From Jonesiaceae bacterium BS-20 (GTDB taxonomy: Bacteria > Actinomycetota > Actinomycetes > Actinomycetales > Cellulomonadaceae), in NCBI GenBank assembly GCA_039995105.1, contig CP146203.1:2170001-2234000 (forward strand): DNA of 64,000 nt. Reading direction: 5' to 3'. Below, in pieces: positions 17,504 to 26,364 of the stretch. A program made the position numbers and the translations under genes. Under the pieces are notes generated by a model. It made no database searches. It worked only from the letters and a program-made list of their open reading frames with translations, and had not been told where the DNA came from. How positions within the stretch are numbered: position 1 is the first letter of the stretch; the number at the start of each line of letters is the position of its first letter.

Positions 17504-18238
17504 ATGGACAAATCTAGTGGAGTTGGTGTGCTGGACAAGGCAGCCGCCGTGTTGGGCGCCCTCGAGGCAGGCCCAGCAACCCTTGCACAACTTGTAGCAG
17601 CGACCCAGTTAGCCCGGCCAACGGCGCACCGTTTGGCCGTTGCGTTGGAATATCACCGGCTTGTCACCCGTGACATGCAGGGCAGATTCATCCTGGGACC
17701 ACGCCTCAACGAGTTGGCTACTGCAGCTGGTGAAGACCGTCTGCTTGCTGCAGCAAACCCCGTGTTAGCTGCATTGCGCGACCACACAGGTGAGAGTGCT
17801 CAACTCTACCGCCGTCAGGGTGATTTGCGCATCTGTGTCGCCGCGGCCGAGCGTCCGGTTGGGTTGCGTGACTCCATTCCGGTGGGAGCAACCCTAACCA
17901 TGCACGCGGGTTCTGCGGCTCAAATTCTATTGGCTTGGGAGGAGCCGGACCGCCTACACCGCGGCCTGCAGGGAGCGAAGTTCACCGCAACGATTCTTTC
18001 GGGCGTTAGGCGCCGCGGATGGGCCCAATCGGTATCTGAGCGCGAGGTGGGCGTTGCGTCCGTCTCAGCCCCCGTACGGGGCCCCTCAGGGCGCATTGTG
18101 GCCGCCGTGTCGATCTCCGGTCCGGTTGAGCGTCTCTCGCGCCAGCCTGGCCGGCTACACGCGGGCTCAGTGATGGCAGCCGCAAATAGGTTGACCGAAG
18201 TCTTGCGCCGCGCAAACGAGGATTCCCGCAACTCGTAA
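17504..18238 (+). CDS. IclR-family regulator of leucine genes (NdgR/LeuR/LtbR-like)
   Basis: This 244-residue transcription factor has an N-terminal winged helix (VLDKAAAVLGALEAGPATLAQLVAATQLARPTAHRLAVAL, split here by domain, residues about 6-45) and an IclR effector domain containing HAGSAAQILLAW and SVSAPVRGPSGRIVAAVSISGP segments. Divergence from leuCD is the conserved setting of NdgR in Streptomyces and LtbR in Corynebacterium, which regulate leucine genes. The ATG at 17504 fits the family N-terminus; upstream codons lie in the promoter. No strong ribosome-binding site is seen. A strong terminator and tRNA-Glu follow. Confidence 0.88.
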   Translation: MDKSSGVGVLDKAAAVLGALEAGPATLAQLVAATQLARPTAHRLAVALEYHRLVTRDMQGRFILGPRLNELATAAGEDRLLAAANPVLAALRDHTGESAQLYRRQGDLRICVAAAERPVGLRDSIPVGATLTMHAGSAAQILLAWEEPDRLHRGLQGAKFTATILSGVRRRGWAQSVSEREVGVASVSAPVRGPSGRIVAAVSISGPVERLSRQPGRLHAGSVMAAANRLTEVLRRANEDSRNS

Positions 18239-18249
18239 CCACAAAAACA

Positions 18250-18287
18250 AAAAACCGCCCGGTCACGTTTGTGACCGGGCGGTTTTT
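18250..18287. terminator. Bidirectional terminator between IclR gene and tRNA-Glu copy 1
   Basis: A 17-bp stem joins 18250-18266 and 18271-18287 with a 4-base loop and A/T tracts on both ends. It can end the regulator transcript and the minus-strand tRNA transcript. Confidence 0.93.
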
Positions 18288-18292
18288 CTATT

Positions 18293-18368
18293 TGGTACCC
18301 CCAACGGGATTTGAACCCGTGTTACCGCCGTGAGAGGGCGGCGTACTAGGCCGCTATACGATGGGGGC
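18293..18368 (-). tRNA. tRNA-Glu (CTC), copy 1
   Basis: The minus strand folds as a cloverleaf: acceptor GCCCCCA with TGGGGGT, anticodon stem CCGCC/GGCGG and loop CTCTCAC giving anticodon CTC (Glu, GAG codons), and T-arm ACGGG-TTCAAAT-CCCGT. The discriminator is at 18296 and a CCA is encoded at 18293-18295. The 73-base body is identical to the copy at 21541-21613. Confidence 0.95.
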
Positions 18369-18372
18369 CTTG
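18295..18372. repeat. Direct repeat copy 1 (78 bp, contains tRNA-Glu)
   Basis: Bases 18295-18372 are identical to 21540-21617. The identity covers the tRNA-Glu body and extends 4 bases past its 5' end and 1 base past its 3' end. The pair brackets the GH5 and GPH-transporter genes. Confidence 0.9.
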
Positions 18373-18530
18373 ACGCAAGTGTCAACCTCTAAGAAAACTT
18401 ATTGGTTGGCGTTGCAACTTCGTTATCTTATCCTGACAAAGGCCAAGAAAACCAAGTTTTGACGTTGTGATCTGCCGCACCACACAAGTTTCATCTAGGA
18501 TTGGAAGCCTCTTAGCTCTGATATGGATGT

Positions 18531-19943
18531 TCAAGCACCCGGTGCAATCGAATTATCCTCTTTCGCGGCAAACGCTGTTCCCAATCCCCTACGGTCGGCA
18601 GAGAACTTACTCAAATCCGCTTCAACTGCCTTGCTATACGGCAAGAAAAACAATGCAATGAGCCCCAGTACGCCAAAGATAATGGGGATTCCCGCCGTGG
18701 CGAACCGGATACCGGCTTGGGCTGCTTCCGTCTGCACGTCGAGGTTTGGATCATAACCGTAGGCCGCAATGATCCACAGGAAAATTGATAGCTGGGTACC
18801 CGTCACCGGAGCGGACATCAGGGCCTTGAGTGAAGCAAACGAGCCGGTCTTTCGGGTTCCGGTCATCCGCTCATTGTCATCGATCAGCGCACCTTCAAGA
18901 GCTACCCCGGCCGTGGTCATGATGTAGCGGCCACTCATCAAGAACATGTAGCAGATCAGCACCTGCCACCATTTGGTAACCCAGAATAGCCCTGCCAGTC
19001 CACCCAAATACGGTGCGAACCCAATATAAATCGCGGTTCGGCTACCGAGCTTCTTAATCATTTTGGCAAACAGCGGCAAGAGCACCAACACCACAACCAT
19101 GGACCCGATATCGGCAAACGTTGCTTCCATTCCGCTACTGCGAATGACGTGGTCCATGAAGTACAAGAACGCCGTGAAGTACATTCCCATGGGCGCCAAT
19201 GCGGTAGTTCCGTAGGCAAACCAGGCCCAAAACGCCCGCATGGTGAGGATCGATTTGGCATCGATCTTGAGCTGTTCCCACGTCACCGCCTGATTTCCGG
19301 CGTCACCTTCGGCATAAAGTTCCGGTGGATCCTTGAGCTTGAGGGCCGGGATGAGGTAGAGACAGGCGTTCAGTAACACCACACCCATGAGCAGGGTGGC
19401 CATGGTTGTACGTTCGGTTATGGCATCCCCCACGAGCAACTGCGTGGCTAGCACGGTTGCAAATGCGGACGAGATATTACCAATCCAACTCTTGACCACC
19501 TCAACATCAATGCGGTCCTCACGTGTTGGGGCAGCCAAATAGACGTAGCTGGTTGCGGAGATGAGGTAGAACGTTGACGCCACATCAAACAAGAACAGCT
19601 CGAGTAGGAACACCCCAAGGATGACCGCCTGCGGCCAAGACGGCGAGGTCCAAGCCATGGCGACCAGCCCCAGCAGCATGAACGGGATTGTTATCCGCAT
19701 GACCAGCAGAAACTTACCTCTGCCCGGGCGGTACCTCATCTTATCGAGCATGACCCCAAAGACCGGATCATTGAGGATATTCCAGATGTTGAAGGCTAGG
19801 TATACCCACCCCACATACTTTGCCTCGAGACCAATAACGTCGGTGTAGAACTTGACGTACACATTGTGAATAACCACGGAGGACATCCACGTGGCGGGCA
19901 GCGGAGTCGCCAGTAACGCGCGCTGCTTAAACGTCAACGCCAC
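18531..19943 (-). CDS. GPH-family sugar (glycoside) : cation symporter
   Basis: This 470-residue integral membrane protein has about 12 hydrophobic segments. The early KFYTDVIGL and LNDPVFGVMLDKMRYRPGRG segments, with Asp and Arg/Lys between the second and third helices, match the glycoside-pentoside-hexuronide (MFS_2) family, which imports sugars or glycosides with Na+ or H+. The start is GTG with AGGG upstream. It begins 9 bases after the GH5 gene on the same strand, so the pair is probably an import-and-hydrolysis operon. The pair lies between two identical tRNA-Glu genes, suggesting acquisition. Substrate unknown. Confidence 0.88.
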   Translation of the reverse strand: MALTFKQRALLATPLPATWMSSVVIHNVYVKFYTDVIGLEAKYVGWVYLAFNIWNILNDPVFGVMLDKMRYRPGRGKFLLVMRITIPFMLLGLVAMAWTSPSWPQAVILGVFLLELFLFDVASTFYLISATSYVYLAAPTREDRIDVEVVKSWIGNISSAFATVLATQLLVGDAITERTTMATLLMGVVLLNACLYLIPALKLKDPPELYAEGDAGNQAVTWEQLKIDAKSILTMRAFWAWFAYGTTALAPMGMYFTAFLYFMDHVIRSSGMEATFADIGSMVVVLVLLPLFAKMIKKLGSRTAIYIGFAPYLGGLAGLFWVTKWWQVLICYMFLMSGRYIMTTAGVALEGALIDDNERMTGTRKTGSFASLKALMSAPVTGTQLSIFLWIIAAYGYDPNLDVQTEAAQAGIRFATAGIPIIFGVLGLIALFFLPYSKAVEADLSKFSADRRGLGTAFAAKEDNSIAPGA

Positions 19944-19952
19944 CGCACTGCC

Positions 19953-21392
19953 CTACCGGCTGCGCAGTTCGTAGGCTCCGGTACCCGCGGGCACATACAC
20001 CCAGGGTCCATCGATCTTGGCAGGTATTGAGACGCCAGCAGTGGTGACCTCAACCTGGGCCCCGGAGGTTAACTGGGGAACAAAAAATACTGACGGTTCA
20101 GCCCCGTCGCGTCCCTGCCATTGTGCCTCTAACTGCCCGTTGGTAACCCGCCAACTGGTTGTGTCCCCCGCAAACGCGATGGGCCGCGGCCGGTTCATAA
20201 CCGCAGCCGCCTCGCTGCCCTCATAGCCCGGTTCCCAGCACCAGTAGGTCCAGGACCAACCTTGAGCATCAAAAAAGTCCATCAAGAACTCACCGTGCGG
20301 TCCTACCCCGGGACCAGTGCTGAGCGCGCCCCACTCGCCCACGAGCACTGGGACGCCAAGACGTTGCTGAGTCTGTGCGTGGCGGTCAAAAATGACTCCC
20401 GCACGAACATTCGAAGACAAGGCGATCGCTTCCGAGTCAACTGTCAGGTCATACCCGTGGGGCGAATACACCCAGGCTGGGTCCGGCAATGCTGGTTGCC
20501 CTGACGGCACACCCATGTTGGCAAAGTACGAGTGCTCCCGGGCGATGATTGAGTCCCGGTCATGGACCCGAATACTACGCGCTACCTTCTCCATGAAGGG
20601 AGCTACAACGTCGGTCTCGAACGCGGCAATGAGGGGATGGATGGTGTCACCGACTTGGTGGTACACGGCCACGTCTTCGAGCCGTGCCAGTTGGGCAAAT
20701 TTGGCCTCGGGTTCAGAGAAGTCTGCGAATACCTGCTCCGGATCCTGACCGGTGGCGTGGGCGAATGCGCCGATGAGAGAAGCAAATATCTCAGGCGAGG
20801 GACTCCCCGGCGCCGGCTCATTGAGCAGGTCATACCCAAATAGGCCCGGGTGGTTGCACACACGGTTGGCAACGTGCGCCCACATGGCTGCAAATCGATC
20901 CTGCAAGCCAACTCCATGTGGACCGGGTGCGTTGGCCCAGAAGGCATCGAGCGCCTCATGCACAGCCGGGCTCATCAAGTAAGCGTCGCTCCACATGTCG
21001 GTGGCGGCAAACTCTTGTTCCGTTAACGTGGCCCAGGCCGGAGCGCCGTCGCCAAAGGATTGCGAATACAAGTCTTGGTGGGAATCCAGCAGAACCACCA
21101 TGCCCGCTTGGTGTATCAGATCCATCTGGTTAACAATCCAGTCCAGATACTCTTCATCGTACGTTCCTGGCAATGGCTCAACCGCGGCCCACATGATGCC
21201 CAACCGGATCATGGTAAACCCCTTGGCAGCCAAGCCAGCTATGTCTTGTGGAGTCCAAGTTCCTTGGAATCCTCGCTCAATGAAGTTTCCTTGAAGAAGG
21301 TGATTTCCCTTGGCGACCAGATTGATTCCATGAAAGATTCGTTCTCGTCCGTGTTCATCACGCAGGACAGTTCCATCAGTATAAAAGCGCAT
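19953..21392 (-). CDS. GH5-family glycosidase, endoglycoceramidase-related, no signal peptide
   Basis: The 479-residue protein is a TIM-barrel glycoside hydrolase. The acid/base glutamate is in DLLNEPAPG and the nucleophile in VLVGEWGAL, as expected for GH5. The LDSHQDLYSQSFGDGAPAWA-type region and the C-terminal beta domain resemble the endoglycoceramidase/glucosylceramidase branch. No signal peptide is seen, so it should act in the cytoplasm on material brought in by the adjacent GPH symporter. GGGAGGGCAAAG precedes the ATG. Exact substrate (glycolipid, steryl glucoside or other beta-glucoside) cannot be told from sequence. Confidence 0.83.
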   Translation of the reverse strand: MRFYTDGTVLRDEHGRERIFHGINLVAKGNHLLQGNFIERGFQGTWTPQDIAGLAAKGFTMIRLGIMWAAVEPLPGTYDEEYLDWIVNQMDLIHQAGMVVLLDSHQDLYSQSFGDGAPAWATLTEQEFAATDMWSDAYLMSPAVHEALDAFWANAPGPHGVGLQDRFAAMWAHVANRVCNHPGLFGYDLLNEPAPGSPSPEIFASLIGAFAHATGQDPEQVFADFSEPEAKFAQLARLEDVAVYHQVGDTIHPLIAAFETDVVAPFMEKVARSIRVHDRDSIIAREHSYFANMGVPSGQPALPDPAWVYSPHGYDLTVDSEAIALSSNVRAGVIFDRHAQTQQRLGVPVLVGEWGALSTGPGVGPHGEFLMDFFDAQGWSWTYWCWEPGYEGSEAAAVMNRPRPIAFAGDTTSWRVTNGQLEAQWQGRDGAEPSVFFVPQLTSGAQVEVTTAGVSIPAKIDGPWVYVPAGTGAYELRSR

Positions 21393-21500
21393 CTTTGCCC
21401 TCCCATGTGCACCATTGCAACATTTGCCACTCTAACCCAAGAAGGCGGACTTCCCGGGCGGCAGCACAAAGAAAATGTGGAAAGGCTTGCGGAACAACAA

Positions 21501-21532
21501 AACCGCCCAACCAATTGCTTGGTTGAGCGGTT
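21501..21532 (-). terminator. Terminator after tRNA-Glu copy 2
   Basis: Arms 21501-21514 and 21519-21532 form a 14-bp stem with one mismatch. On the minus strand it is followed by TTTTGTTGTT, 8 bases past the tRNA 3' end. Confidence 0.8.
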
Positions 21533-21539
21533 CTTGTTT

Positions 21540-21617
21540 GTACCCCCAACGGGATTTGAACCCGTGTTACCGCCGTGAGAGGGCGGCGTACTAGGCCGCT
21601 ATACGATGGGGGCCTTG
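21540..21617. repeat. Direct repeat copy 2 (78 bp, contains tRNA-Glu)
   Basis: Identical to 18295-18372. Flanking sequence differs immediately outside on both sides. Confidence 0.9.
21541..21613 (-). tRNA. tRNA-Glu (CTC), copy 2
   Basis: The body is identical to the copy at 18296-18368, with anticodon CTC. Unlike copy 1 it does not encode CCA (the next bases read CAA). It lies about 80 bases downstream of tRNA-Gln on the same strand and is probably co-transcribed with it. Confidence 0.95.
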
Positions 21618-21691
21618 CGAATGTAGCGAACTACAAACACGTACTAATTCACTTGAACTTTAGCCGTAAGGCCTCACTTCAATGAACTGCG

Positions 21692-21763
21692 CTGGGGTAC
21701 CAGGACTCGAACCTAGAATGGCGGTACCAGAAACCGATGTGTTGCCAATTACACCATACCCCA
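21692..21763 (-). tRNA. tRNA-Gln (CTG)
   Basis: The minus strand gives acceptor TGGGGTA/TACCCCA with discriminator G, D-arm GTGT-AATTGGCA-ACAC, anticodon loop TTCTGGT (anticodon CTG) and T-arm CTAGG-TTCGAGT-CCTGG. The anticodon stem has one mismatch at its base (27-43). CCA is not encoded. Confidence 0.93.
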
Positions 21764-21852
21764 ATGATGGCTACAATCCGCAGAATATCAACGTTTCCGC
21801 CGCTATTCCTTGGTCTGCGCTGCGGGGTTTCCCTCGCTGCCAACAACATAAA

Positions 21853-21881
21853 ACATTACCCGAGGTTGCGCCCGGTTCCAA
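21853..21881 (-). promoter_or_regulatory. Probable promoter of tRNA-Gln / tRNA-Glu
   Basis: On the minus strand TTGGAA (21876-21881) is separated by 17 bases from TAATGT (21853-21858). It lies about 90 bases before the tRNA-Gln 5' end. Confidence 0.5.
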
Positions 21882-21958
21882 ATTAGTTTGACGTGTTCTA
21901 GGTTACCTTCCGGGTTTTGACCCGCAACCACCGCGCAACAACCGCATGATTCCGCGGC

Positions 21959-22702
21959 CTAAACGCTAACTGGGACCCCGAGAACTTCCGGCACTAGTGC
22001 CAGACTTTCAACAACATGGAGCCCTTCGGAGGTGGCCACGGACACATCTTCGAGGTGAACTCCCCCGCGTCTGGTGCCCGGACGGTCCAGCCAAACACCG
22101 GTCATCCCCACCGCGGCGGCGCCGCGGGCATCGATATCGAGCTCATCGCCCACGTAGGCGGTGCGCTGCGGATCAGTCCCAAGCAACCGGCACGCTTCAA
22201 GGAACACCCGTGGATCCGGTTTCCCCACCCCAAAGGTGTCCAAGGTGACCAGCACCTCGACATCGCCCAGCCCCGTTTGCGCAAGTTTATCCAGTTGCAT
22301 GGCCCGCGGTGCGTTCGAGAGCGCCCCAACCGCAATCCCCGCCTGCCGTAGTGCAGCAATCGCGGGTGCGGCATCGGAAAATGCTCTCCAGCCGTCCCGG
22401 AACGCGGCCTGGAAGACCTCATTCCATTGATCAAACCCCGCGTCATCAAAGTGCTTGCCGCCAAAGGTAGCCTGCAGCTCGTTGGCCCGCGCCTTGCGCT
22501 GGTCCCTAGCGCTGACTTCACCGCGCGTGTAGGCCCGGTAGTGCCCATTAGGATCCCGGCGCCACAGATCGAGGACCTCGGGGTGCCGCTCGGGCGCAAG
22601 AGCCGGCAAGAAGTGGGCACTCAAGACGCCCATAGTATGCGCGAAGGCGCCCCGGGTATCAACTAGTGTGTCGTCAATATCAAACAGGACGCCTTCGAGC
22701 AT
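21959..22702 (-). CDS. HAD-superfamily hydrolase
   Basis: This is a 247-residue haloacid-dehalogenase-like phosphatase. Motif I is LFDIDDTLVD with the nucleophile Asp, motif II is around GALSNAPRAM, motif III is the lysine in FGVGKPDPRVF, and motif IV is YVGDELDIDARGA. A helical cap between motifs I and II fits subclass I. Substrate is unknown. The ATG at 22702 is preferred because GGAAG sits 7 bases upstream; a GTG at 22720 is an alternative. It is 64 bases downstream of gltX on the same strand. Confidence 0.85.
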   Translation of the reverse strand: MLEGVLFDIDDTLVDTRGAFAHTMGVLSAHFLPALAPERHPEVLDLWRRDPNGHYRAYTRGEVSARDQRKARANELQATFGGKHFDDAGFDQWNEVFQAAFRDGWRAFSDAAPAIAALRQAGIAVGALSNAPRAMQLDKLAQTGLGDVEVLVTLDTFGVGKPDPRVFLEACRLLGTDPQRTAYVGDELDIDARGAAAVGMTGVWLDRPGTRRGGVHLEDVSVATSEGLHVVESLALVPEVLGVPVSV

Positions 22703-22766
22703 TGCTTTACTTCCAATCACAGCACTAGACCAATGATGCGCCTAGCAAGTTCACGGTCAGATACGG

Positions 22767-24284
22767 TTACAGCGCGGCGCGCAGCTTGCGCAGACGGGTA
22801 AGGCTCGCTTCCTTGCCCAGAATTTCCATGGACTCAAACAGCGGTGGTGACACGCGGCGACCGGTGATGCCAACGCGCAGCGGCGCAAACGCTAGACGCG
22901 GCTTGACGCCCATCTCATCGACCAAAATCGCGCGCAGTTCGAGCTGCACTTCCTCGGGGTTCAGGTTCTCGCGAGCCTCAATCGCCGCAATTGAGCGGTC
23001 GAGGATCTCGGCTGCGTCATCCTTGAGGACCTTCTTGAAGTCCTCGTCAACCTCAACAGCGGCATCGTCAAGGAAGAGGAACCCGAGCATGCCCGGGGCC
23101 TCGCCCAGCAGGGTCATGCGCTCCTGAACCAACGGTGCGCCGGCGGAAAGCAGGTTCTGCTCGCGCTCGGTCAGCGCATCAAAGGTGTCAGCGGAAACAA
23201 CTCCTGCGGTGCGCAGGTACGGCACGGTGCGGTTGCGGAAGTCTTCCACATCCAGCATGCGCATGTGGGTTGCGTTGATGGCTTCAGCCTTTTTGAGGTC
23301 AAAGCGCGCCGGGTTTGCCAGCACGTCCTTAACGTCAAAGGCGGCGATCAGTTCATCAACGGAGAAGATGTCGTTGTCCGGGGCGATGGACCAACCCAGC
23401 AGCGCCAGGTAGTTCAGCAGGCCCTCGCGGATGAATCCGCGGTCGCGGTGGTGGAACAGGTTGGACTCTGGGTCACGCTTGGAGAGCTTCTTGTTGCCGT
23501 CACCCATGACGTATGGCAGGTGGCCAAACTGCGGCATGACCTTGGCAATGCCCAGCTCAAGCAGCGCCTGGTACAGGACTACCTGGCGTGGGGTTGAGGA
23601 CAGCAGGTCCTCACCGCGCAGGACGTGGGTGATCTCCATCAACGCGTCATCGACCGGGTTGACCAGCGTGTACAGCGGCTGGCCGTTGGCACGGACCACC
23701 ACGTAGTCAGGAATGGTTCCGGCCTTGAATGTGACGTCCTCACCGCGTACCACGTCAAAGAACGAAACATCGTGGTCCGGCATGCGCAGGCGCAGCACAG
23801 GCTCGCGGCCCTGCGCGCGCAGGGCAGCCTTGTCCTCGTCGGTCAGGTTGCGGTCAAAGCCGTCATAGCCCATGGCCTTGGACCGGCCGGCGGCGACGTT
23901 ACGCTCTTCGATCTCGGCAGGGGTTGAGAACGACTCGTAGACGTACCCGCCGTCGACCAGCTTGGTGATGACATCCTGGTAGATGTCCCCACGCTGTGAC
24001 TGGCGGTATGGGCCGTGCGGGCCACCAACTTCAACGCCCTCGTCCCAGTCCAGTCCCAGCCACTTCAGTGCGTCCAGCAGCTGGTGGTAGCTTTCCTCGG
24101 AGTCACGTTCCTGGTCGGTATCTTCGATGCGGAAGATGATCTTGCCGCCGGTGTGGCGCGCGTAGGCCCAGTTAAATAGGGCGGTGCGAATCAGCCCAAC
24201 GTGCGGGGTTCCGGTTGGTGATGGGCAAAAACGAACACGAACGTCGCTTCCGGTTACGGCTGCGGGTGCGCTGGTATTGGTCAC
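22767..24284 (-). CDS. gltX: Glutamyl-tRNA synthetase
   Basis: This class I aminoacyl-tRNA synthetase charges tRNA-Glu. The HIGH-type motif is in [19 protein letters not shown] and the KMSKS-type motif is KLSKRDP. The protein is 505 residues from the GTG at 24284, chosen for its AAAGG ribosome-binding site and because family similarity starts soon after; a TTG at 24311 would add 9 residues. It sits upstream of tRNA-Gln and tRNA-Glu on the same strand. No glutaminyl-tRNA synthetase is in the window, so it may also mischarge tRNA-Gln for GatCAB; that is inference. Confidence 0.96.
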   Translation of the reverse strand: MTNTSAPAAVTGSDVRVRFCPSPTGTPHVGLIRTALFNWAYARHTGGKIIFRIEDTDQERDSEESYHQLLDALKWLGLDWDEGVEVGGPHGPYRQSQRGDIYQDVITKLVDGGYVYESFSTPAEIEERNVAAGRSKAMGYDGFDRNLTDEDKAALRAQGREPVLRLRMPDHDVSFFDVVRGEDVTFKAGTIPDYVVVRANGQPLYTLVNPVDDALMEITHVLRGEDLLSSTPRQVVLYQALLELGIAKVMPQFGHLPYVMGDGNKKLSKRDPESNLFHHRDRGFIREGLLNYLALLGWSIAPDNDIFSVDELIAAFDVKDVLANPARFDLKKAEAINATHMRMLDVEDFRNRTVPYLRTAGVVSADTFDALTEREQNLLSAGAPLVQERMTLLGEAPGMLGFLFLDDAAVEVDEDFKKVLKDDAAEILDRSIAAIEARENLNPEEVQLELRAILVDEMGVKPRLAFAPLRVGITGRRVSPPLFESMEILGKEASLTRLRKLRAAL

Positions 24285-24427
24285 GTACTTACCTTTGGTA
24301 GTGAAGGGCAAAAAACAATGCTTTTACGATGCCTAACTAGCGCTTGGCATCAAAGTTTTGGCGTGTGGCACTTACGATTCTGCCCGGACGAACCGCCCGG
24401 GTCAGATAACCGTAAGAGACCACATCA

Positions 24428-25216
24428 TTAATCTATTGAGCGGCGCACAACCGGGTTCGCCAGGACACCGATTCCCTCGACCTCACACTCCACCCGGTCG
24501 CCGGCCACGATTGGACCAACTCCGGCGGGGGTTCCGGTCAAGATGATGTCGCCCGGCAGGAGCGTGAATGCCTCCGAGATGTAGGACACCAGGAACGGAA
24601 TGTCGAAGATCATGTCGCTGGTTAAACCGTCTTGACGGGGTTCACCGTTGACGCGTGATCGTACGGCCACGTCCTCAAAGTTCAGATCGGTTTCAATCCA
24701 CGGGCCGATTGGGCAGGCGGAGTCAAAGCCCTTGGCCCGTGCCCATTGACCGTCTTGGCGCTGAGCATCACGCGCGGTAACGTCGTTGGCCACGGTGTAC
24801 CCAAGGATGTACTTGTGGGCGTTCTCGGGGCTGACGTCCTTTGCCATGCGACCAATGACCACGGCCAGCTCGGCCTCGTAGGAGACCTCCTGGCTGAACT
24901 CAGGCAGCACGATCGGGTCATCCGGGCCCACCACGGCGGTGTTTGGAATCAGGAAAATCATGGGAGAGGTTGGCACCTCTTGACCCATTTCCTTAGCGTG
25001 GTCGACGTAGTTACGCCCCACACCAATAACTTTGGAGCGCGGAATGACGGGGGTCAGCAGACGCACACCGTCTCCCAGTTCCACGCGCTCACCCGTTGGG
25101 GCGATCGGCGTGAAAAGTGGGTCTCCGCTAAGAACAGCTAGGAACTCCTTGCCGTTCTCCTCTTGGACAAATCCGAACCTCGGCTCATCGCCGGTAGTAA
25201 ATCTCGCAATACGCAC
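24428..25216 (-). CDS. Fumarylacetoacetate hydrolase (FAH) family protein
   Basis: This 262-residue metal-dependent enzyme belongs to the family of acylpyruvate hydrolases and homoprotocatechuate-pathway isomerases/decarboxylases. The core is seen as VIGVGRNYVDHAKEMG, EVSYEAELAVVIGR with the metal-binding glutamates, NDVTARDAQ, and LLPGDIILTGTPAGVGP near the end. It lies directly upstream of gltX, a common actinobacterial arrangement of unknown meaning. Reaction and substrate are not predictable; oxaloacetate decarboxylase-type housekeeping activity is possible. Confidence 0.87.
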   Translation of the reverse strand: MRIARFTTGDEPRFGFVQEENGKEFLAVLSGDPLFTPIAPTGERVELGDGVRLLTPVIPRSKVIGVGRNYVDHAKEMGQEVPTSPMIFLIPNTAVVGPDDPIVLPEFSQEVSYEAELAVVIGRMAKDVSPENAHKYILGYTVANDVTARDAQRQDGQWARAKGFDSACPIGPWIETDLNFEDVAVRSRVNGEPRQDGLTSDMIFDIPFLVSYISEAFTLLPGDIILTGTPAGVGPIVAGDRVECEVEGIGVLANPVVRRSID

Positions 25217-25263
25217 GGGTTCAGTCTAGTCCTTATCCGTTTTTGTTGTAACTTGGTCCCGTG

Positions 25264-25304
25264 GTCCGTCGATCGGCACCATCGAATGGTGTCAATCAAC
25301 GGAC
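25264..25304. terminator. Hairpin between methyltransferase and FAH genes
   Basis: GTCCGT (25264-25269) with ACGGAC (25299-25304) encloses CACCAT/ATGGTG (25277-25282 with 25286-25291). There is no U-tract. It may end the methyltransferase transcript. Confidence 0.4.
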
Positions 25305-25321
25305 GCTGCGGTGAATTGGGG

Positions 25322-26248
25322 CTACACCCGGGCGATAATCTCCCCGTTTGGCACCATGAACCAGCCATCCGGCTGTTCTGACCAACTGCGCCACTCATGT
25401 GCGAGCTCTTCAAGGGCCACATCATCCGCCAGGTTGGCGTCCTTGGCCTGCAACGCAAAGTTTGACTCCACACAACGCTCGGCCCACAGTTGTCCCCACC
25501 ACTCACGTGATTCCGGGGTCGAGTAGCACCAGATGCCGGCCGACGGGTAAAGCGACGTGGCGGCGATCCCCGCCCCCTGGAACCAGTGCAGCAAACGACG
25601 TCCGGCATCGGCCTCATAGCCGTATGCGCTGGTGACCTCGTGATACAGGGTGTTCCACTCTTCAAGCCCGTGGGATTGCGGGTACCAACTCATGGACCCG
25701 TAGTCCGCCTCACGCACGGCAATAATGCCGCCCGGCTTGGTAACGCGCACCATCTCTTTGATGGCCGCGATTGGATCAGACAGGTGCTGAAGCACCTGGT
25801 GGGCATGAACCACATCAAACGAGCGATCAGCAAACGGCAGCGAATACGCGTTTGCTTGCTCAAATGAAACGTTGGTGACCTCGCTCGCGGTCTCTTCCTC
25901 ACGTGCGCGTTCAAGAACGTCCTCGGAAGCATCCACCCCAATAACCTTGCCCGGCGCGACCACGCGCGCTAGGTCAATCGTCAGTGTGCCCGGCCCACAG
26001 CCCACGTCCAAGATGCTCATACCGGCCTCAAGGAACGGCGTGAGATACCCGGCCGAGTTCGCGGCGGTCCGCCAACGGTGGGATTTGAGAACAGAGGCGT
26101 GGTGCCCGTGAGTGTAGGACTCAGACTCACGGGATTGCTCACTGTGCGCGGTGCTAGGCGCGATCCGGACATCATTGTGGGCTTCGCGGGCAGCACGCTG
26201 CTGTGAGGTGATGGATTGATTCATGTCTATGACGGTAGAGGTTTTCAT
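25322..26248 (-). CDS. Class I SAM-dependent methyltransferase (UbiE-like)
   Basis: The 308-residue protein contains a Rossmann methyltransferase core: motif I SILDVGCGPGTLTIDLA, the acidic residue in VIGVDASEDVL, DVVHAHQVLQHL and the post-motif VTKPGGIIAVREADYG. The 60-residue N-terminal lead is polar and the C-terminal 90 residues carry many aromatics. The pattern resembles UbiE/MenG and other small-molecule methyltransferases, but no menaquinone gene is adjacent. The start may be at codon 1 or at the ATG at 26224; neither has a clear ribosome-binding site. It is divergent from the aldo-keto reductase gene. Substrate unknown. Confidence 0.82.
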   Translation of the reverse strand: MKTSTVIDMNQSITSQQRAAREAHNDVRIAPSTAHSEQSRESESYTHGHHASVLKSHRWRTAANSAGYLTPFLEAGMSILDVGCGPGTLTIDLARVVAPGKVIGVDASEDVLERAREEETASEVTNVSFEQANAYSLPFADRSFDVVHAHQVLQHLSDPIAAIKEMVRVTKPGGIIAVREADYGSMSWYPQSHGLEEWNTLYHEVTSAYGYEADAGRRLLHWFQGAGIAATSLYPSAGIWCYSTPESREWWGQLWAERCVESNFALQAKDANLADDVALEELAHEWRSWSEQPDGWFMVPNGEIIARV

Positions 26249-26328
26249 CTCTCAAGGGGGTTCAATTCTCAGCATCTGAGCGGAATATCTTGTGGTTTCG
26301 CTGGAAACACACGGGTTTGCTCACTACG

Positions 26329-26357
26329 TGGACGCTCGGCATGGTTCCACGTAACAT
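26329..26357 (+). promoter_or_regulatory. Promoter for a leaderless aldo-keto reductase message
   Basis: TGGACG (26329-26334) and TAACAT (26352-26357) are 17 bases apart, and the ATG at 26365 starts 7 bases after the -10. Confidence 0.45.
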
Positions 26358-26364
26358 CTTGAGC

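Noticed and set aside
18369-21539. Integrase or transposase remnant in the tRNA-Glu-flanked module
   Set aside because: I looked for recombinase motifs or truncated frames between the two genes and the tRNAs and found none; only the two metabolic genes are present.
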